This document shows positions 1-11,224 of a stretch of 64,000 nucleotides of DNA, piece by piece. Where the stretch lies: positions 2,114,972 to 2,178,971 of the forward strand of contig NW_006497560.1 in assembly GCF_000471905.2 (NCBI RefSeq), written 5' to 3'. The stretch comes from Amborella trichopoda. Its lineage: Eukaryota > Streptophyta > Magnoliopsida > Amborellales > Amborellaceae. The notes beneath the pieces were generated by a model that saw only the letters and a program-made list of their open reading frames with translations, did no database searches and was not told the origin of the DNA. The position numbers and the translations under genes were made by a program. Position 1 is the stretch's first letter, and the number at the start of each line of letters is the position of its first letter.

Positions 1-499
1 CACATTTATTTCTAACAATAGACAAGAAAAATAAATAAATTTATTTTTCTAATTTACAGCATTCAAAATTTCTAACACAGATAAAATATCACAATTTTTA
101 TTAAAAAGATTATTTTTCAAGATAATGAGGTCGTGTGCGCATAAAATTTATCGTTCCTAAAATTCATGATAATAAGCAGAAATAATTATTTCATTTTATT
201 TTTAAAAAGAATGGATTATTTTTCGAGACAATGAGGTCACTTACACATAAAACTGATAAAATAAAGATCCTAGATGGAAATATCACTATTTATTAAAAAT
301 AGACTAATTTTCGGGAAGACGATGTCACTTACCCACAAATATTTGAGAGGGAACTTCGATGAAATTCGGCTAGAGAGAGAGGGAGATCTCAAAATTTTCT
401 AGGGTAGGAGTGCTCACCTCCCCTATTTAAATTCTTAGAACGTATTATTATAATATTTTATTACACTCTACCTCATATCTGAGGTGTCGCGTTAAGCGT
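1..499. repeat. AT-rich DNA with three diverged ~95-bp direct repeats
   Basis: Three copies of a motif (an A-run, then ATTATTTTTC, then an ATGAGGTC-like core followed by a CATAAA-like stretch) begin near 103, 206 and 291. They differ at many positions, so the duplication is old. No coding frame or conserved protein is visible. The left end may continue outside the window. Confidence 0.45.
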
Positions 500-2107
500 C
501 TGCTTTTAACATACGAAAACCATGTCCGCTAAAGGACGTTGCCAGCTGCAAGCAGCAAGCAAAAGCAAGCAAGCAAAAGCAGGCAAGCAAAAGTTAAACC
601 AAGTAAAACTTTTTGAAAATTGTGATGGTCCCCAAGGACCATCATACTCAAATAGACCATCACCTATTAAAAGCATCTTTTCTCTTTCCTTTTTTTTTTT
701 TTTTTTTTTGAAATTTTTGGATTGTTACAGCTTGGCTATGTCATAAAGTTCGAGAAAATTTCTTTTGAAATTTGAGCTTGGTCAATGGAATAACTATAGC
801 CATCCAATTTCACGTCCGATGGTCAAGATTAATTGTGACCACCTTGTATCAGAGGTGGTTAATTCTTAGATATTTTGGCTGGACGATGGGTTTATATTAC
901 TACGGCTTAGAGTGGTCTTTAGTACATTGTTCTAGTGTTGGCCCAGGGGTGTATATAGGCTTTTCTAGGGCTTTTTCTATGGTTTAAGGGGCATTTTCTA
1001 TGCCTTAGGATTTCATGGAAAATTGCCAATTCCAAACTCGGTGTCTACACAAAGAGGCAAAGAGGTAAACAAACGCACTAAACAATGAGAATTATAAGAA
1101 AACAATGATCTCCCAATCACACCGATGAATATAAATCACCAATCCCTTTCTTCTATTTCTCTTTCAATGTCAAAGAGCAACATCGAGAAGAGATCTTACA
1201 TGTTTGGAGCTGTCTCTGAGTTTCCTTTGTTCTTTCTTCAATAGGATATTTTTCCTTCCAGGTTTCGTTCTTTCTCTACAAAAATCTTTATCTCTTGTTT
1301 CCTTCTTTCTTTAAGAGGATCTTTCTCTCGCTTGGCTTCTTTCTTTAAGAGGAACTATTTTTATTTTTTTTTAAAGAAACGTTTTTTGTCCTGGCATTCT
1401 TTATCAAGGGGCACCTTCTCTCTCCTAATTTCCTTCGTGGAAATGAGGAGAGAGAAAAAACCATGATTATTTCTAACCAATTAAAGCTATGATTTTAGAA
1501 GGATTTAATATTCAAGGATTCTTAAACCACTAACAATTAAGTACGTCTACCATTATCTCCCACTCTCTCACCCAAAGCCTTCAACTCTCTCTCCTTTGCT
1601 TCACCATCTTCCTCCACTGGAATACGTAAGAATCACTTCGTTTCTGTTGTCACCCATTTGTACAACCCTTATGAAACCTTTTCTTCATTTCAATGAAAAA
1701 TCCTCTACTCAATCTTCCCCTTCTCTCTCTCATTGTTCAATGAAAATGGGTGGTTGCCTTCAATTGTCTCATCATAAAATGGATGACTCTCGCACTCTCT
1801 CTAAAACATTGCCTTCTCTCACACACACTCCTCTCCAACTTAGAGCGCTCTTTCTCTCTAACCTAGAACCCTGTAGACTTAAGTCTATCTCAAGATGCAT
1901 TTCCAAGGCACGGTAGATCATTCACTAAGTATTTAGAATCCGAGTTTATTGGTAGATCCTATGATTCATGTTTAAAAGATCATGGCCAAGGCGAGTTCTT
2001 TGACCAAGTCCGAGTAACTCTGCCGAGTTCATGTCATGTTAAAAAAAAAAAAAAAGGAAAAAAAAAAGAGAGATTAATAAATGGAAATAAGGTATATATA
2101 TATAATA
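500..2107. other. Intergenic, low-complexity DNA without a recognisable gene
   Basis: A short simple repeat of the type GCAAGCAAAA lies at about 548-592, a T-run at about 690-708, CT-rich imperfect repeats (TTCTTTCTTTAAGAGG) at about 1250-1440, and an A-run at about 2041-2066. The ORFs here are short and show no known domain. Confidence 0.5.
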
Positions 2108-3439
2108 GGGAAATTATCACAAATATACCTATATTTTCACAAAATTGGAAAAAAAAAAAAACCCAAACTTTCACAAACCTCGTTTACACCCTTTGTCACT
2201 ATTTTCTTTTTTTTTTAACAAAAATTCCCTTCACAGTAGTCTTTCGACTGTAATATATATTGCAAGTTTTACAGTAATTAAAATACCGTAAAACTTTTAA
2301 GTAATATTGTGGTATTTTAAGTTTCGTAATCCGTGAAGCCAATTACGATACTTTAAGTACCGTAAAAACTAAAACCCATTATACGGCATTTTAAGTACCG
2401 TAAAAACTAACTCATGTTATACGGCAGTTAAAATGCCGTAAACCCTTTTCTCCTTATATATTTACGTCTTTCATCTCTAATTTTATCTCTTCTTTCTCTC
2501 TCTAATTCTTTTTAATGTTTATCTCTTCTTCTTTTTTTTCTAATTCTTTTTAATATTTATCTCTTCTTTCTCTCTCTAATTCTTTTAATATTTATATCTT
2601 CTTTTTCTCTCTAATTCTTTTTAATATTTATCTCTTCTTTCTCTCTACAATCTCATCATGGTTTCCTTATAAAATATTTATCATCATCTTTTTTTAGATA
2701 ATATTTATCTCTTTCAACTCTAATTCTTTTTATGTTTATTTATTCTTTTTCTCTTTAATTCTTTTTAATATTTATCTCTTCTTTATCTATCTCATTCTTT
2801 TTTATCTCTTCTTTCTCTCTCTACAATCTCATCATCGTTTCCTTAGATAGATCATGTCCTCTATTTTGCATAGCCGAAGTCAGTGTTTGATTACTCAGAC
2901 GAGCCGAATTTGGACACAGCAAAATATCCCAGTTAGGAAGAAAAAAGAATTAGAGAGAGAAAATAGAGATAAAAAGGAATTAAACAGAGAAAGAAGAGAT
3001 ACATATTAAAAAGAATTAGAGAGAAACAAGAGATAAAATTAGAGATGAAAGAGATAAATATAAAAAAAAGGAGAAAAGAGATCACGGCATTTTAAGTGTC
3101 GTATAACATGGATTAGTTTTTACGGTACTTAAAATGTCGTATAATGGGTTTTAGTTTTTAGGGTACTTAAAGTACCACAATTGGCTTCACAGTCATGACC
3201 AAAGTTTTCATAGCGAAAGTTTTATGGTACTAAAAGTACTGTAGTATTACTTAAAAGTTTTACGGTGTTTTAATTACCGTAAAACTTGCAATATATATTA
3301 TGGTAGAAAGACTACCATGAACGGCATTTCATCCAAAAAAACCTAAAAAATAGTGAGAAAGTGTGTAGTCGAGGTTTTTGAAAGTTTGAGGTTTTTTTTC
3401 CAATTTTGCAAAATATAAACATATTTGCAATAATTTCCC
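2108..3439. mobile_element. Non-autonomous Mutator-like fold-back element
   Basis: The ends read GGGAAATTAT and ATAATTTCCC. The inverted arms extend inward from 2108 to about 2460 and from about 3060 to 3439, including repeated segments of the type CGGCATTTTAAGTACCGTA. The inner CT-rich (left) and GA-rich (right) parts are also roughly complementary, so most of the element can fold into one hairpin around a centre near 2830-2940. It is flanked by an exact 9-bp duplication TATATAATA (2099-2107 and 3440-3448). Long TIRs with a 9-bp TSD are typical of Mutator-like elements. It has no transposase. The TSD lies in AT-rich sequence, which weakens it slightly, but the TIR match is clear. Confidence 0.85.
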
Positions 3440-3677
3440 TATATAATAAGATACCTGCTCTTATCACAAGTACTAAAGTAATGTACTTGTAAAACGATAT
3501 GGGGCTCAACAAGTGGTATCATATCTTGTCTATTGCACATCATTTTGAGCCAAATGAGATAGTGATTCGATGCATAATAACATATAAGTCAGTGCTAAAT
3601 AAAATAAAGATTTGAAGCACAATAACAAATAAGTCAGCGAAACCTCATGTGATTATAGCTGCGTATGAATTATATAT

Positions 3678-3978
3678 GGGTTATGTTAGGGTACTCTCAT
3701 TATAGAACAATTTATAATTGTACTCAACAAAATTTAGATATTTCTACATAGCATGAGGAGGAATATGACATCATCCACATAGACTGTAACATCACCTATA
3801 TAAAGCATTAAATGGCATTAGTGTACTCCATGTAGGTGATGTTAAACCCCTCCTAATAACAGAAAAAACACCCTTACATTAAAAAGACTCTATGTACAAA
3901 ACAAACACATATAAATGTCCAAAATTTGTTGAGTACAACTATAAAATGCTCTATAGTGTGCGCACCCTAACATAACCC
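3678..3978. mobile_element. 301-bp Mutator-like MITE
   Basis: The terminal inverted repeats begin GGGTTATGTTAGGGT and pair over about 70 bp, including the shared inner block TTGTACTCAACAAA. An exact 9-bp direct repeat ATTATATAT flanks the element (3669-3677 and 3979-3987). There is no coding capacity. Size, TIR and 9-bp TSD fit a Mutator-derived MITE. Confidence 0.88.
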
Positions 3979-4108
3979 ATTATATATATAAAAACTCGAG
4001 ACTTAGTACTCAACCTCCCCCATAAGTCGAGATCGAGGAACTTGTCCGAGTCCAAATCTATTCCTTATCACAGGAAACGGTTAGTAACAGGTGGGCCTGG
4101 GCTTATTA

Positions 4109-6095
4109 TGTTGGGTTTATGTGACCTTTAAAGGCCTTATGAGAGCTTGCGTGAGCATTTTATATAGTGGAACATAAACTCAGTGGGAGTGTGGTCCTTT
4201 TGTAGACCATACTAGGTAAATGTTATTTGTTGATACTCGGGCTAGGCTGGACGAGCTAGGCCAGTCGAGGTTTGAAAAAATCCAATATACCTGGGCATAG
4301 GGATCTACCGAGAAGAGTTTAGTGGGTTATTCCTTGATGAGGTCGGAGTATGCCCAGATGAGAGCCAAGGGACTGTGTCGCCCTTGCCCGTGATGAATAG
4401 CCTTTAGAGACAACGTTAAAATATCATCATTATATCATCATACAGCATGTATATAGATAGCCATTTTGAGATTCACCAATAAAGGTGAAGCGTGTACATG
4501 TGCGAGAGATTACCCACATTCACCATAGAATCATGGTTGCTTCATGGTTTGGAGGACCATGATTTTTGTCTTTAGGAGAGAACCTGAAATCCATAAACTG
4601 GGATTGCGTCCCCTAGTCTATTGGCTGACTTTGGTGGTCCAATCATGAGCCCCCACAATGGACTGTGGGTCATGGGAACTGCTGGGTCAGTTTGACAAAG
4701 CTAGGCAGATCGTGATTCACAATTGAAAATGGAATGCTCCGATGTATTGATAATTTCATCGATCTAACGTATCTGATTCCCATTAAAATTAATTAATTTT
4801 AATTAATTTTATATTATGTAATTTTTAGAATGTTTATTTGAATTTTTGTGAATCTTTTGATATTTTATTTTTATCATTTGGATTTATAAACTAAGATAAA
4901 TTAATTTTTCAATGTTTTAAATAAAATATAAGATTTAAAAATTCTAAATATGAAATAAAATATTTTCTAAAAATATGCGGGACCTTTATAAAATATAGGG
5001 CCCAAAATTTAAAAAGATGTGGATTAGGTGGGGCCCACACATCGCCACCAAGAGGGGGGCACGCCTCACTCATTCACGTAACATTCTTGGGCTTGGTGGC
5101 GACGCCTCACTCATTCACGTAACATTCTTGGGAATAATGTTTATCTTGTTGGTTGACTTATCTTTTTAGGTATAGCCAACTTATGTGATAAGGTTGAATA
5201 TTTGAAATATTTACTAAATCTTTCAATCAAGATTGGTTGATATAATAGGGATATATTAAAATATAAGTTTTCCATATTTGATCAGAATAGATTTAGGAAA
5301 AGGGGGATAAGGCTCTAACTCATCTCTTAGAATCTTCATAGTGGATCAAAGAGTTTGATGGCTCAAATCTCTTATCCCACAAGTCTCCTAAGATCGACGG
5401 TTGAGATTTGACCCTACGAATTGAAGCAAAATCTATGGCATAGAAAATCTATAAAATGAGGTCTCCCCTCATAATGAGATACGTATTCTCTTCTTTTTTT
5501 AACAATTCTCTCTCCCTACCCAAAAATTTAGCTCTCTCTGGAAAGGGCTTTGGATTACCAAAGGGAGGCATGTACCAATTTTTTTTTTTTTCTTCTCTCT
5601 AAGTTGTATTACGTTTTGGTGGCACGCATCACTTCTGTTCTTTATGGGTGGTAAAGGCGTGGAACCCTTTGCTAGTAGATCTCTCCCACTCTCTTCATAT
5701 TCATCTATTATCTCTCTAAAATCAAGCTATGAGGCTTGATCAAGATTAAGTCATTTAGTCGATTTTTGCCATAGTAAGAAAATCAACATACCGATCATAG
5801 ATACTGAGCACCATCGGTAGGCGGAGACTCGGCATGGGGTGTACTATGCCCGGTTGAAGTAATCTCTGGCAATTTTACCTTTTTAAATATTTACTTCGCT
5901 TCCCATAAAATATTAAAGTCTACTTTTTGTTTCTTGAATAAAGAATTATATTTGAAGATACAACAATTGAGAATCAATTTTATTTATTTCAAGAGTGGTT
6001 TGATTATAATTTGACATTGTAAGTGATCTTGTTAGTGTAGTGATAAATTTTTTTTTTAAAATATATACACTGTGCTTTATCATAAAGTCCTTTCA
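4109..6095 (+). mobile_element. Solo LTR, about 2 kb
   Basis: The sequence begins TGTTGGG and ends CTTTCA, flanked by an exact 5-bp duplication TATTA (4104-4108 and 6096-6100). It is homologous along its length to the two LTRs at 8267-11108 and 14084-16092, for example in the shared stretches near 4129-4210 and 5730-5860. A TATA-like stretch followed by CT-rich DNA (about 5455-5530) corresponds to the promoter part. Inside it, about 30 bp (CGCCTCACTCATTCACGTAA...) is duplicated at about 5062 and 5104. No internal region is attached, so recombination between two LTRs probably removed the rest. Confidence 0.85.
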
Positions 6096-6100
6096 TATTA

Positions 6101-6718
6101 CTCATCACAGGAAAAGGTAATTGTCACATGTAATGGAGAGAGATCTATAGCAAGAAGAGAAAATTGCTAATTGAACAAGATGAGGCTAGAGATACAATAG
6201 GGAAATATAACAGAGAGAGAGCGAGAGATTTATCTGTGGACAGATTTAGAGTCGACATAGAAATGGCCCTGGTTGATACGCTAGTGTAGACTGTATATGG
6301 AGAAAATGGGGGGAACAATCCTGAATTTCAGCCAGTTTTTTTGCTGTCAAAGTATCCGCAAAACATCCCGGAACCATGTATTACATTTTATGCAATTGTT
6401 GAAATGGGTAACAATATTTTAAGGTAGGTTTCATTTGGTTTAAGCCAAAGTGCACTAAATTGGATCCATTCAAACATTCTGAGAAAGATTCATTTCATTG
6501 CTTCAATATCCTACACTACATCGTTCTTGATTAGCGGTTTTTTTAAACCACATGAGATTTTAGCTACAACATATCCTTCCATTGCCGATGTTTTATTTTT
6601 CTAATTAAAAATATCGAAACTGTTTCATTATTCCAACAAGTTGATGTACTTGTTATTCTAAAGCAAATTGAGATGTAGGCCTGAGAGACCTTTTGACAGA
6701 CATAATCTAGATGGGTCG
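6101..6718. other. Intergenic DNA, nothing recognised
   Basis: AT-rich sequence without a convincing ORF, RNA gene or repeat structure. An ATCACAGGAAA-like string occurs on both sides of the solo LTR (about 4067 and 6103) and may be chance or an older short duplication. Confidence 0.4.
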
Positions 6719-6726
6719 TGTTAACA

Positions 6727-7223
6727 CAGTGTTCGTATGCTCGGCCTGTCCAACTCGGAACCGGAGCCCAAATGAAATCGGGCACTAGCTAATTTGGTTT
6801 TGGTGGTCCAGTCAGTTTTTTTTAAAAGAAAACAAAAAATAAGGGATTTGTTTGTAATAGGTTTTTTTAATGTTTTTTTTATCATTTTGGCAATGACTGG
6901 AAAGTGTTTTCGAGATGAATGCTTATTTCTAAGTTTTACCATCTTTTTTGAAAATTTTTAAAAATACCGCTCGCACAAACTGATTTTTTAAAATCCAATT
7001 TATTTCATTGCTTTTCTACTTCATTTAGGTGTACTTTGTTTAATCATACTTTAAATATAGTTTTCATATTTTTTTAGATTTGTTTTGTATTTTGTTCTTT
7101 TTTTAAACACTTTTTGGTCCAATCGGGACTTGCTTAGTTAAGCTGGTTGAACCGGCCAATTTACTGATTACTCGGACGGGTCCTTTCCCGGTTTCCAAGC
7201 CCAGTTCTATTTTTTGAACACTG
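6727..7223. mobile_element. hAT-like MITE, about 500 bp
   Basis: The ends are CAGTGTTC and GAACACTG, a terminus type common in hAT elements. The flanking 8-mers TGTTAACA (6719-6726) and TATTGACA (7224-7231) agree at 6 of 8 positions, as expected for an old 8-bp TSD. Subterminal GC-rich segments (near 6740-6780 and 7150-7205) contain CCGG-type words common in such MITEs. No transposase is present. Confidence 0.6.
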
Positions 7224-7231
7224 TATTGACA

Positions 7232-8111
7232 TGGTCATAGATGAAAAGAAAAAAGAAAAAAAGTTCGAGCTCCAAACATTATTTCCCAAATGCTTTATTT
7301 TTGTCTGTATTAACCTAGCATAAACCTATCAGCCTATGTCAATCCCATCTAGGAAGTCAATAGCATGTCATCTTGTGACATTCAATTTCGAGCCTAAAGT
7401 CTTAATTAATAAACCTTCATCTAAACTAATCTTTTGACATCCTGATGGTCAAGTTTTCTTTGAAAAATAATCTTGCAACCTATTGTGGTCTTGTAATTTT
7501 GAAGTGCATCTTGGAATTTGACATGTTTTTCTTCCTATAATTGGAACTCTCATAGTCCAATAGACTTATGCTCGTCTCTAACTATGGGTATCTAGAAAAA
7601 ACTAATAATGAAGGGAGGTAGCACAAGTAGTTTCTTTCCTCCTCGAGTTAAAAAAACGAATTTGTCATGGGGTCTACGTTCCTGTGCCTAAGGGCCTAGT
7701 GGACTCTGATAGGTTTTGTTTTATGAGGAATACAACCAATTGTGCATATCGTTTTCCAAAATAATGCCTTTCGGCATCTGATAAGTCATTATTTCTTTAC
7801 AAGAATAAAGATGCAATATATCATGGCCTTCAGTATCTAAAGTACTTGTCGAAAATCGATTGGCCTTTGCCATTCTAAATTGGATTGTCATAACCTGACA
7901 GGTTTATACTTCCTCGAGAAAAAAAAAAAGTGAAACTGTTATAACCAAAAAGCATGTTGGAGCTCGAGAAGTTGAGTTTCTTTTACAACATGAGAATACA
8001 ATTTATCTGCAATATGAGAGTCCAATTTGTTGTGAATATCTATGTTGCAAAACTTTTTCGGGTTTTGATAGGTCATTCTTTTAAAATAAAAATAACCAAC
8101 TTATTGAACTG
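7232..8111. other. Intergenic DNA, nothing recognised
   Basis: No ORF with a recognisable domain, no tRNA-like structure and no clear repeat boundary was found. Confidence 0.4.
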
Positions 8112-10073
8112 TACGGGTGGCAATAGACCCGATCAAACTTGAGACTTGATGGGTAGACCCGACCTTAATAGTAAAAACAGGGTGAAAAGAAAAACCATAT
8201 GATCACAGTCATACGGTGGCAATGTACTCGACCAGAACAGGGATGCGATGGGTACGGGTATGGGTCTATTGGGTGTTTGTGGCCATTAAAGGCCTTAAGA
8301 GTGCTAATAAATGAATTTATATAGTGTAACATGAACTTAGTGGGAGTGTGGTCCCATGTGAACCATACTAAGCAAATTATATTTGCTGATACCGGACTGA
8401 GCTTTACGATCTAGACCAATCCGATTGGGAAAAACTCATGTTACCTGGGCATAGAAAACAAAACGATAAGGTTATAATGGGTCATCCCTTGATGATATCA
8501 TAGTATGCCCAGAAGAGTGAGCCGAGGGACAGTGTAACTCTTTTGTGTGATGAGGTCTTTAGAGATGGGGTCAAAGGATCATCCGCGTATCATCCCACGA
8601 CATGCACAATAATAGCCATTTTCGAATAAGCAAACCACATTTCAAGATGAAGCGTGTGCATGTGTGAGTGATAACCCCTATGTACCATCGAGCAATGGAT
8701 TGCATCAGGTCTAGGTGACTTTGTTTTTGTCTCTAGGAGAGAACTTGAAATCCATAAACTGGAACTATGACCCCTTGCCAATCAGCTAGTCTTTGGTGAC
8801 CCACTAATGATCCCCTGCATGGACCATGGGTCATGAGCGACGCTATGTCAGTTTGAGAAAGTAAGTGTGGATCGTAGTCCACAGTAGAAGGTGGAATGCC
8901 CCAGTAAATATTTGTTCCTAGACCATATGGATATTTTTCTCATAAAAATATTTAATTATATTTGTTATAGGATTTTAGAATTGTTATTTGAATTTTTCTA
9001 AATCTTTCGATATTTTATTAATCAAATTTGGATTTGTAAAAGTAGATATATTGATTTTACATTAATTTAAATATCCAAATATGATTTTATGAATTTCTAA
9101 AACTATAAATATTATTTTAAATATCCATGACAATTGGGTGGGGCCCATTGTGTGCCATCAAGGGTGGCATGCCCCATTTTGAGGAGTTTCTAATTTGAAG
9201 AGCTCAAGCTCTTAGCTTGAGGGAAAAGAAAGATTGTGTTTTGGAAAGCTTATGCTTTGAGAAAATTTTGAATCACTTTTTGGTATGTGTGAGAAGGCTT
9301 GAGCATAAAATAAGAAAGCATAATATTATCACATATTAATTTTTAATCTGAATTCATTAATGGAAAAATGGTTTAGGAAGTGGGGATAATGGTTCTAGCA
9401 CATTCCATATGATCTTGATGGCCTATCTATGGAATGGATGACTCATATCTCTCACCCCACTAGTCACCGAAGATCAATGGGGCATATTCAATCTCACATG
9501 AAGATATAAGTTATAGAAAATCCTAAGAAACCCTAAAACCCTCGTTACTTTATATAAAGAGAACCACCCTACTCAATATTCTCTACACCAACTTTCCATC
9601 TATCTCTCTCGTACCCACATAGGGGGGACACTGCACTCTTAGAAATCTCTCTCCCTTGAAAAGTTTCACTCTCTCTCCCTTATGAAAACTAAGAGCCACG
9701 CCCCACTCTCTTGATCTCTTGGAGTTCTCCCATCTCTCATCTTATGATGGAGCTAAGGGTTTATGGTATGGTAGGAGAGAAGCTATCTCTCAACTAGGTT
9801 ATCAAACGGGGGTTCAGTTATGGTTGAGTTTTTTAATTGAAAATGGGTTCATGTTCCATTGGTTTCGCTTGTCGTAAGCTTGCTTTCGTGATTCAAATTG
9901 AAGGTTGACCATTGATCCTGCGCCATCGAAAAGTAGTGACTCGGTGTAGTTGTATAAGAAGCCCAGTTGAGGTAATATCTAGTACCCTCTTTTGTTTCTT
10001 ACATATTTATTTATTGTATCTTTTATTCCCAAATATAGGTTGTGTCTTTTCTTTATTTTTGAAGTTATTTTAA

Positions 10074-10656
10074 NNNNNNNNNNNNNNNNNNNNNNNNNNN
10101 NNNNNNNNNNNNNNNNNNNNNNNNNNNNNNNNNNNNNNNNNNNNNNNNNNNNNNNNNNNNNNNNNNNNNNNNNNNNNNNNNNNNNNNNNNNNNNNNNNNN
10201 NNNNNNNNNNNNNNNNNNNNNNNNNNNNNNNNNNNNNNNNNNNNNNNNNNNNNNNNNNNNNNNNNNNNNNNNNNNNNNNNNNNNNNNNNNNNNNNNNNNN
10301 NNNNNNNNNNNNNNNNNNNNNNNNNNNNNNNNNNNNNNNNNNNNNNNNNNNNNNNNNNNNNNNNNNNNNNNNNNNNNNNNNNNNNNNNNNNNNNNNNNNN
10401 NNNNNNNNNNNNNNNNNNNNNNNNNNNNNNNNNNNNNNNNNNNNNNNNNNNNNNNNNNNNNNNNNNNNNNNNNNNNNNNNNNNNNNNNNNNNNNNNNNNN
10501 NNNNNNNNNNNNNNNNNNNNNNNNNNNNNNNNNNNNNNNNNNNNNNNNNNNNNNNNNNNNNNNNNNNNNNNNNNNNNNNNNNNNNNNNNNNNNNNNNNNN
10601 NNNNNNNNNNNNNNNNNNNNNNNNNNNNNNNNNNNNNNNNNNNNNNNNNNNNNNNN
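10074..10656. other. Assembly gap (run of N)
   Basis: 583 undetermined bases inside the 5' LTR. ORFs drawn across it have no meaning. Confidence 1.
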
Positions 10657-10890
10657 TATCAAAAAACTGTTTCACATAGAAAACTTTACCAAAATATCCT
10701 CAAAATTTTTCGGGGGCATTTTGGTCAATTTTGTTATCACGAATTATTACTTTTATATTTTTATTAGGAGATCCTTGATGAGAATAATACTTCTATAATT
10801 TCATGTGATTTGTATTTTAGAAATAAACTAAAATTCAAATAATATCAGACAAACGTGACTGTTAGATCGGCCCAGATTCGATATGGACCG
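10657..10890. mobile_element. Fragment related to the Mutator-like MITE at 20243-20754
   Basis: The stretch from about 10690 to 10785 (CATTTTGGTCAAT, ATTATTACTTTTATA, CCTTGATGAGAA) resembles 20478-20580 of the MITE at 20243-20754 in the same order and orientation. The left part is hidden by the gap, so the boundary and TSD cannot be seen. Its presence helps explain why this LTR is longer than its partner. Confidence 0.45.
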
Positions 10891-10894
10891 TTGG

Positions 10895-11080
10895 GCGTTT
10901 ACTGTAGCGGTACACACATGGAGGTACCGTAGCATCTTCCATATATATATATATATAATTAGGCATTTACTGTAGCGGTACGCACATGGGCGTATAATAT
11001 ATATATATATATAATTAGGCATTTACTGTAACGGTACGCACATGGGCGTATAGTATATATATATATATATATATATACTC
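10895..11080. repeat. Three tandem ~60-bp units with (TA)n tails
   Basis: The motif GC[G/A]TTTACTGTA[G/A]CGGTAC, a CACATGG block and a TA run repeats at 10895, 10963 and 11019. The second and third units are nearly identical. TA-rich slippage probably drove the growth. Confidence 0.75.
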
Positions 11081-11109
11081 CTGCTAGATCATACGAGTCC
11101 TTCTTTCAT

Positions 11110-11122
11110 TTGTATCAAAGCA
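11110..11122 (+). other. Degraded primer binding site (initiator tRNA-Met type)
   Basis: TTGTATCAAAGCA lies directly after the 5' LTR end and resembles TGGTATCAGAGC, the plant initiator tRNA-Met primer site. Two central differences suggest age. Confidence 0.65.
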
Positions 11123-11224
11123 AGATTATTTTGATTCATTATTTTGGTGAGTTGAAAATGATATATTTAATCCACTATTTTAGTATGATGGGAATGAGAT
11201 ATAAGTAGGCTAATGAGCTTTGTG

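Larger units (their letters stand above)
8267..11108 (+). repeat. 5' LTR, enlarged by an insertion and an assembly gap
   Basis: It is homologous to the 3' LTR from TATTGGG onward. A TATA-like TTTATATAAAG at about 9551 is followed by CT-rich DNA, which fits the LTR promoter and transcript start. From about 10074 to 11080 it contains an N gap, a MITE-like fragment and a TA-rich tandem repeat absent from the 3' LTR. The shared end (ACTCC.GCTAGATCA... TTCTTTCA) resumes at about 11078. Confidence 0.8.

Noticed and set aside
4067-6140. ATCACAGGAAA-like strings on both sides of the solo LTR as a longer target duplication
   Set aside because: The exact 5-bp TATTA lies directly at the LTR ends; the outer similarity is short and offset, likely chance.
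9979-10798. Long ORFs on both strands across 10074-10656
   Set aside because: They consist of undetermined bases read as X through the assembly gap.
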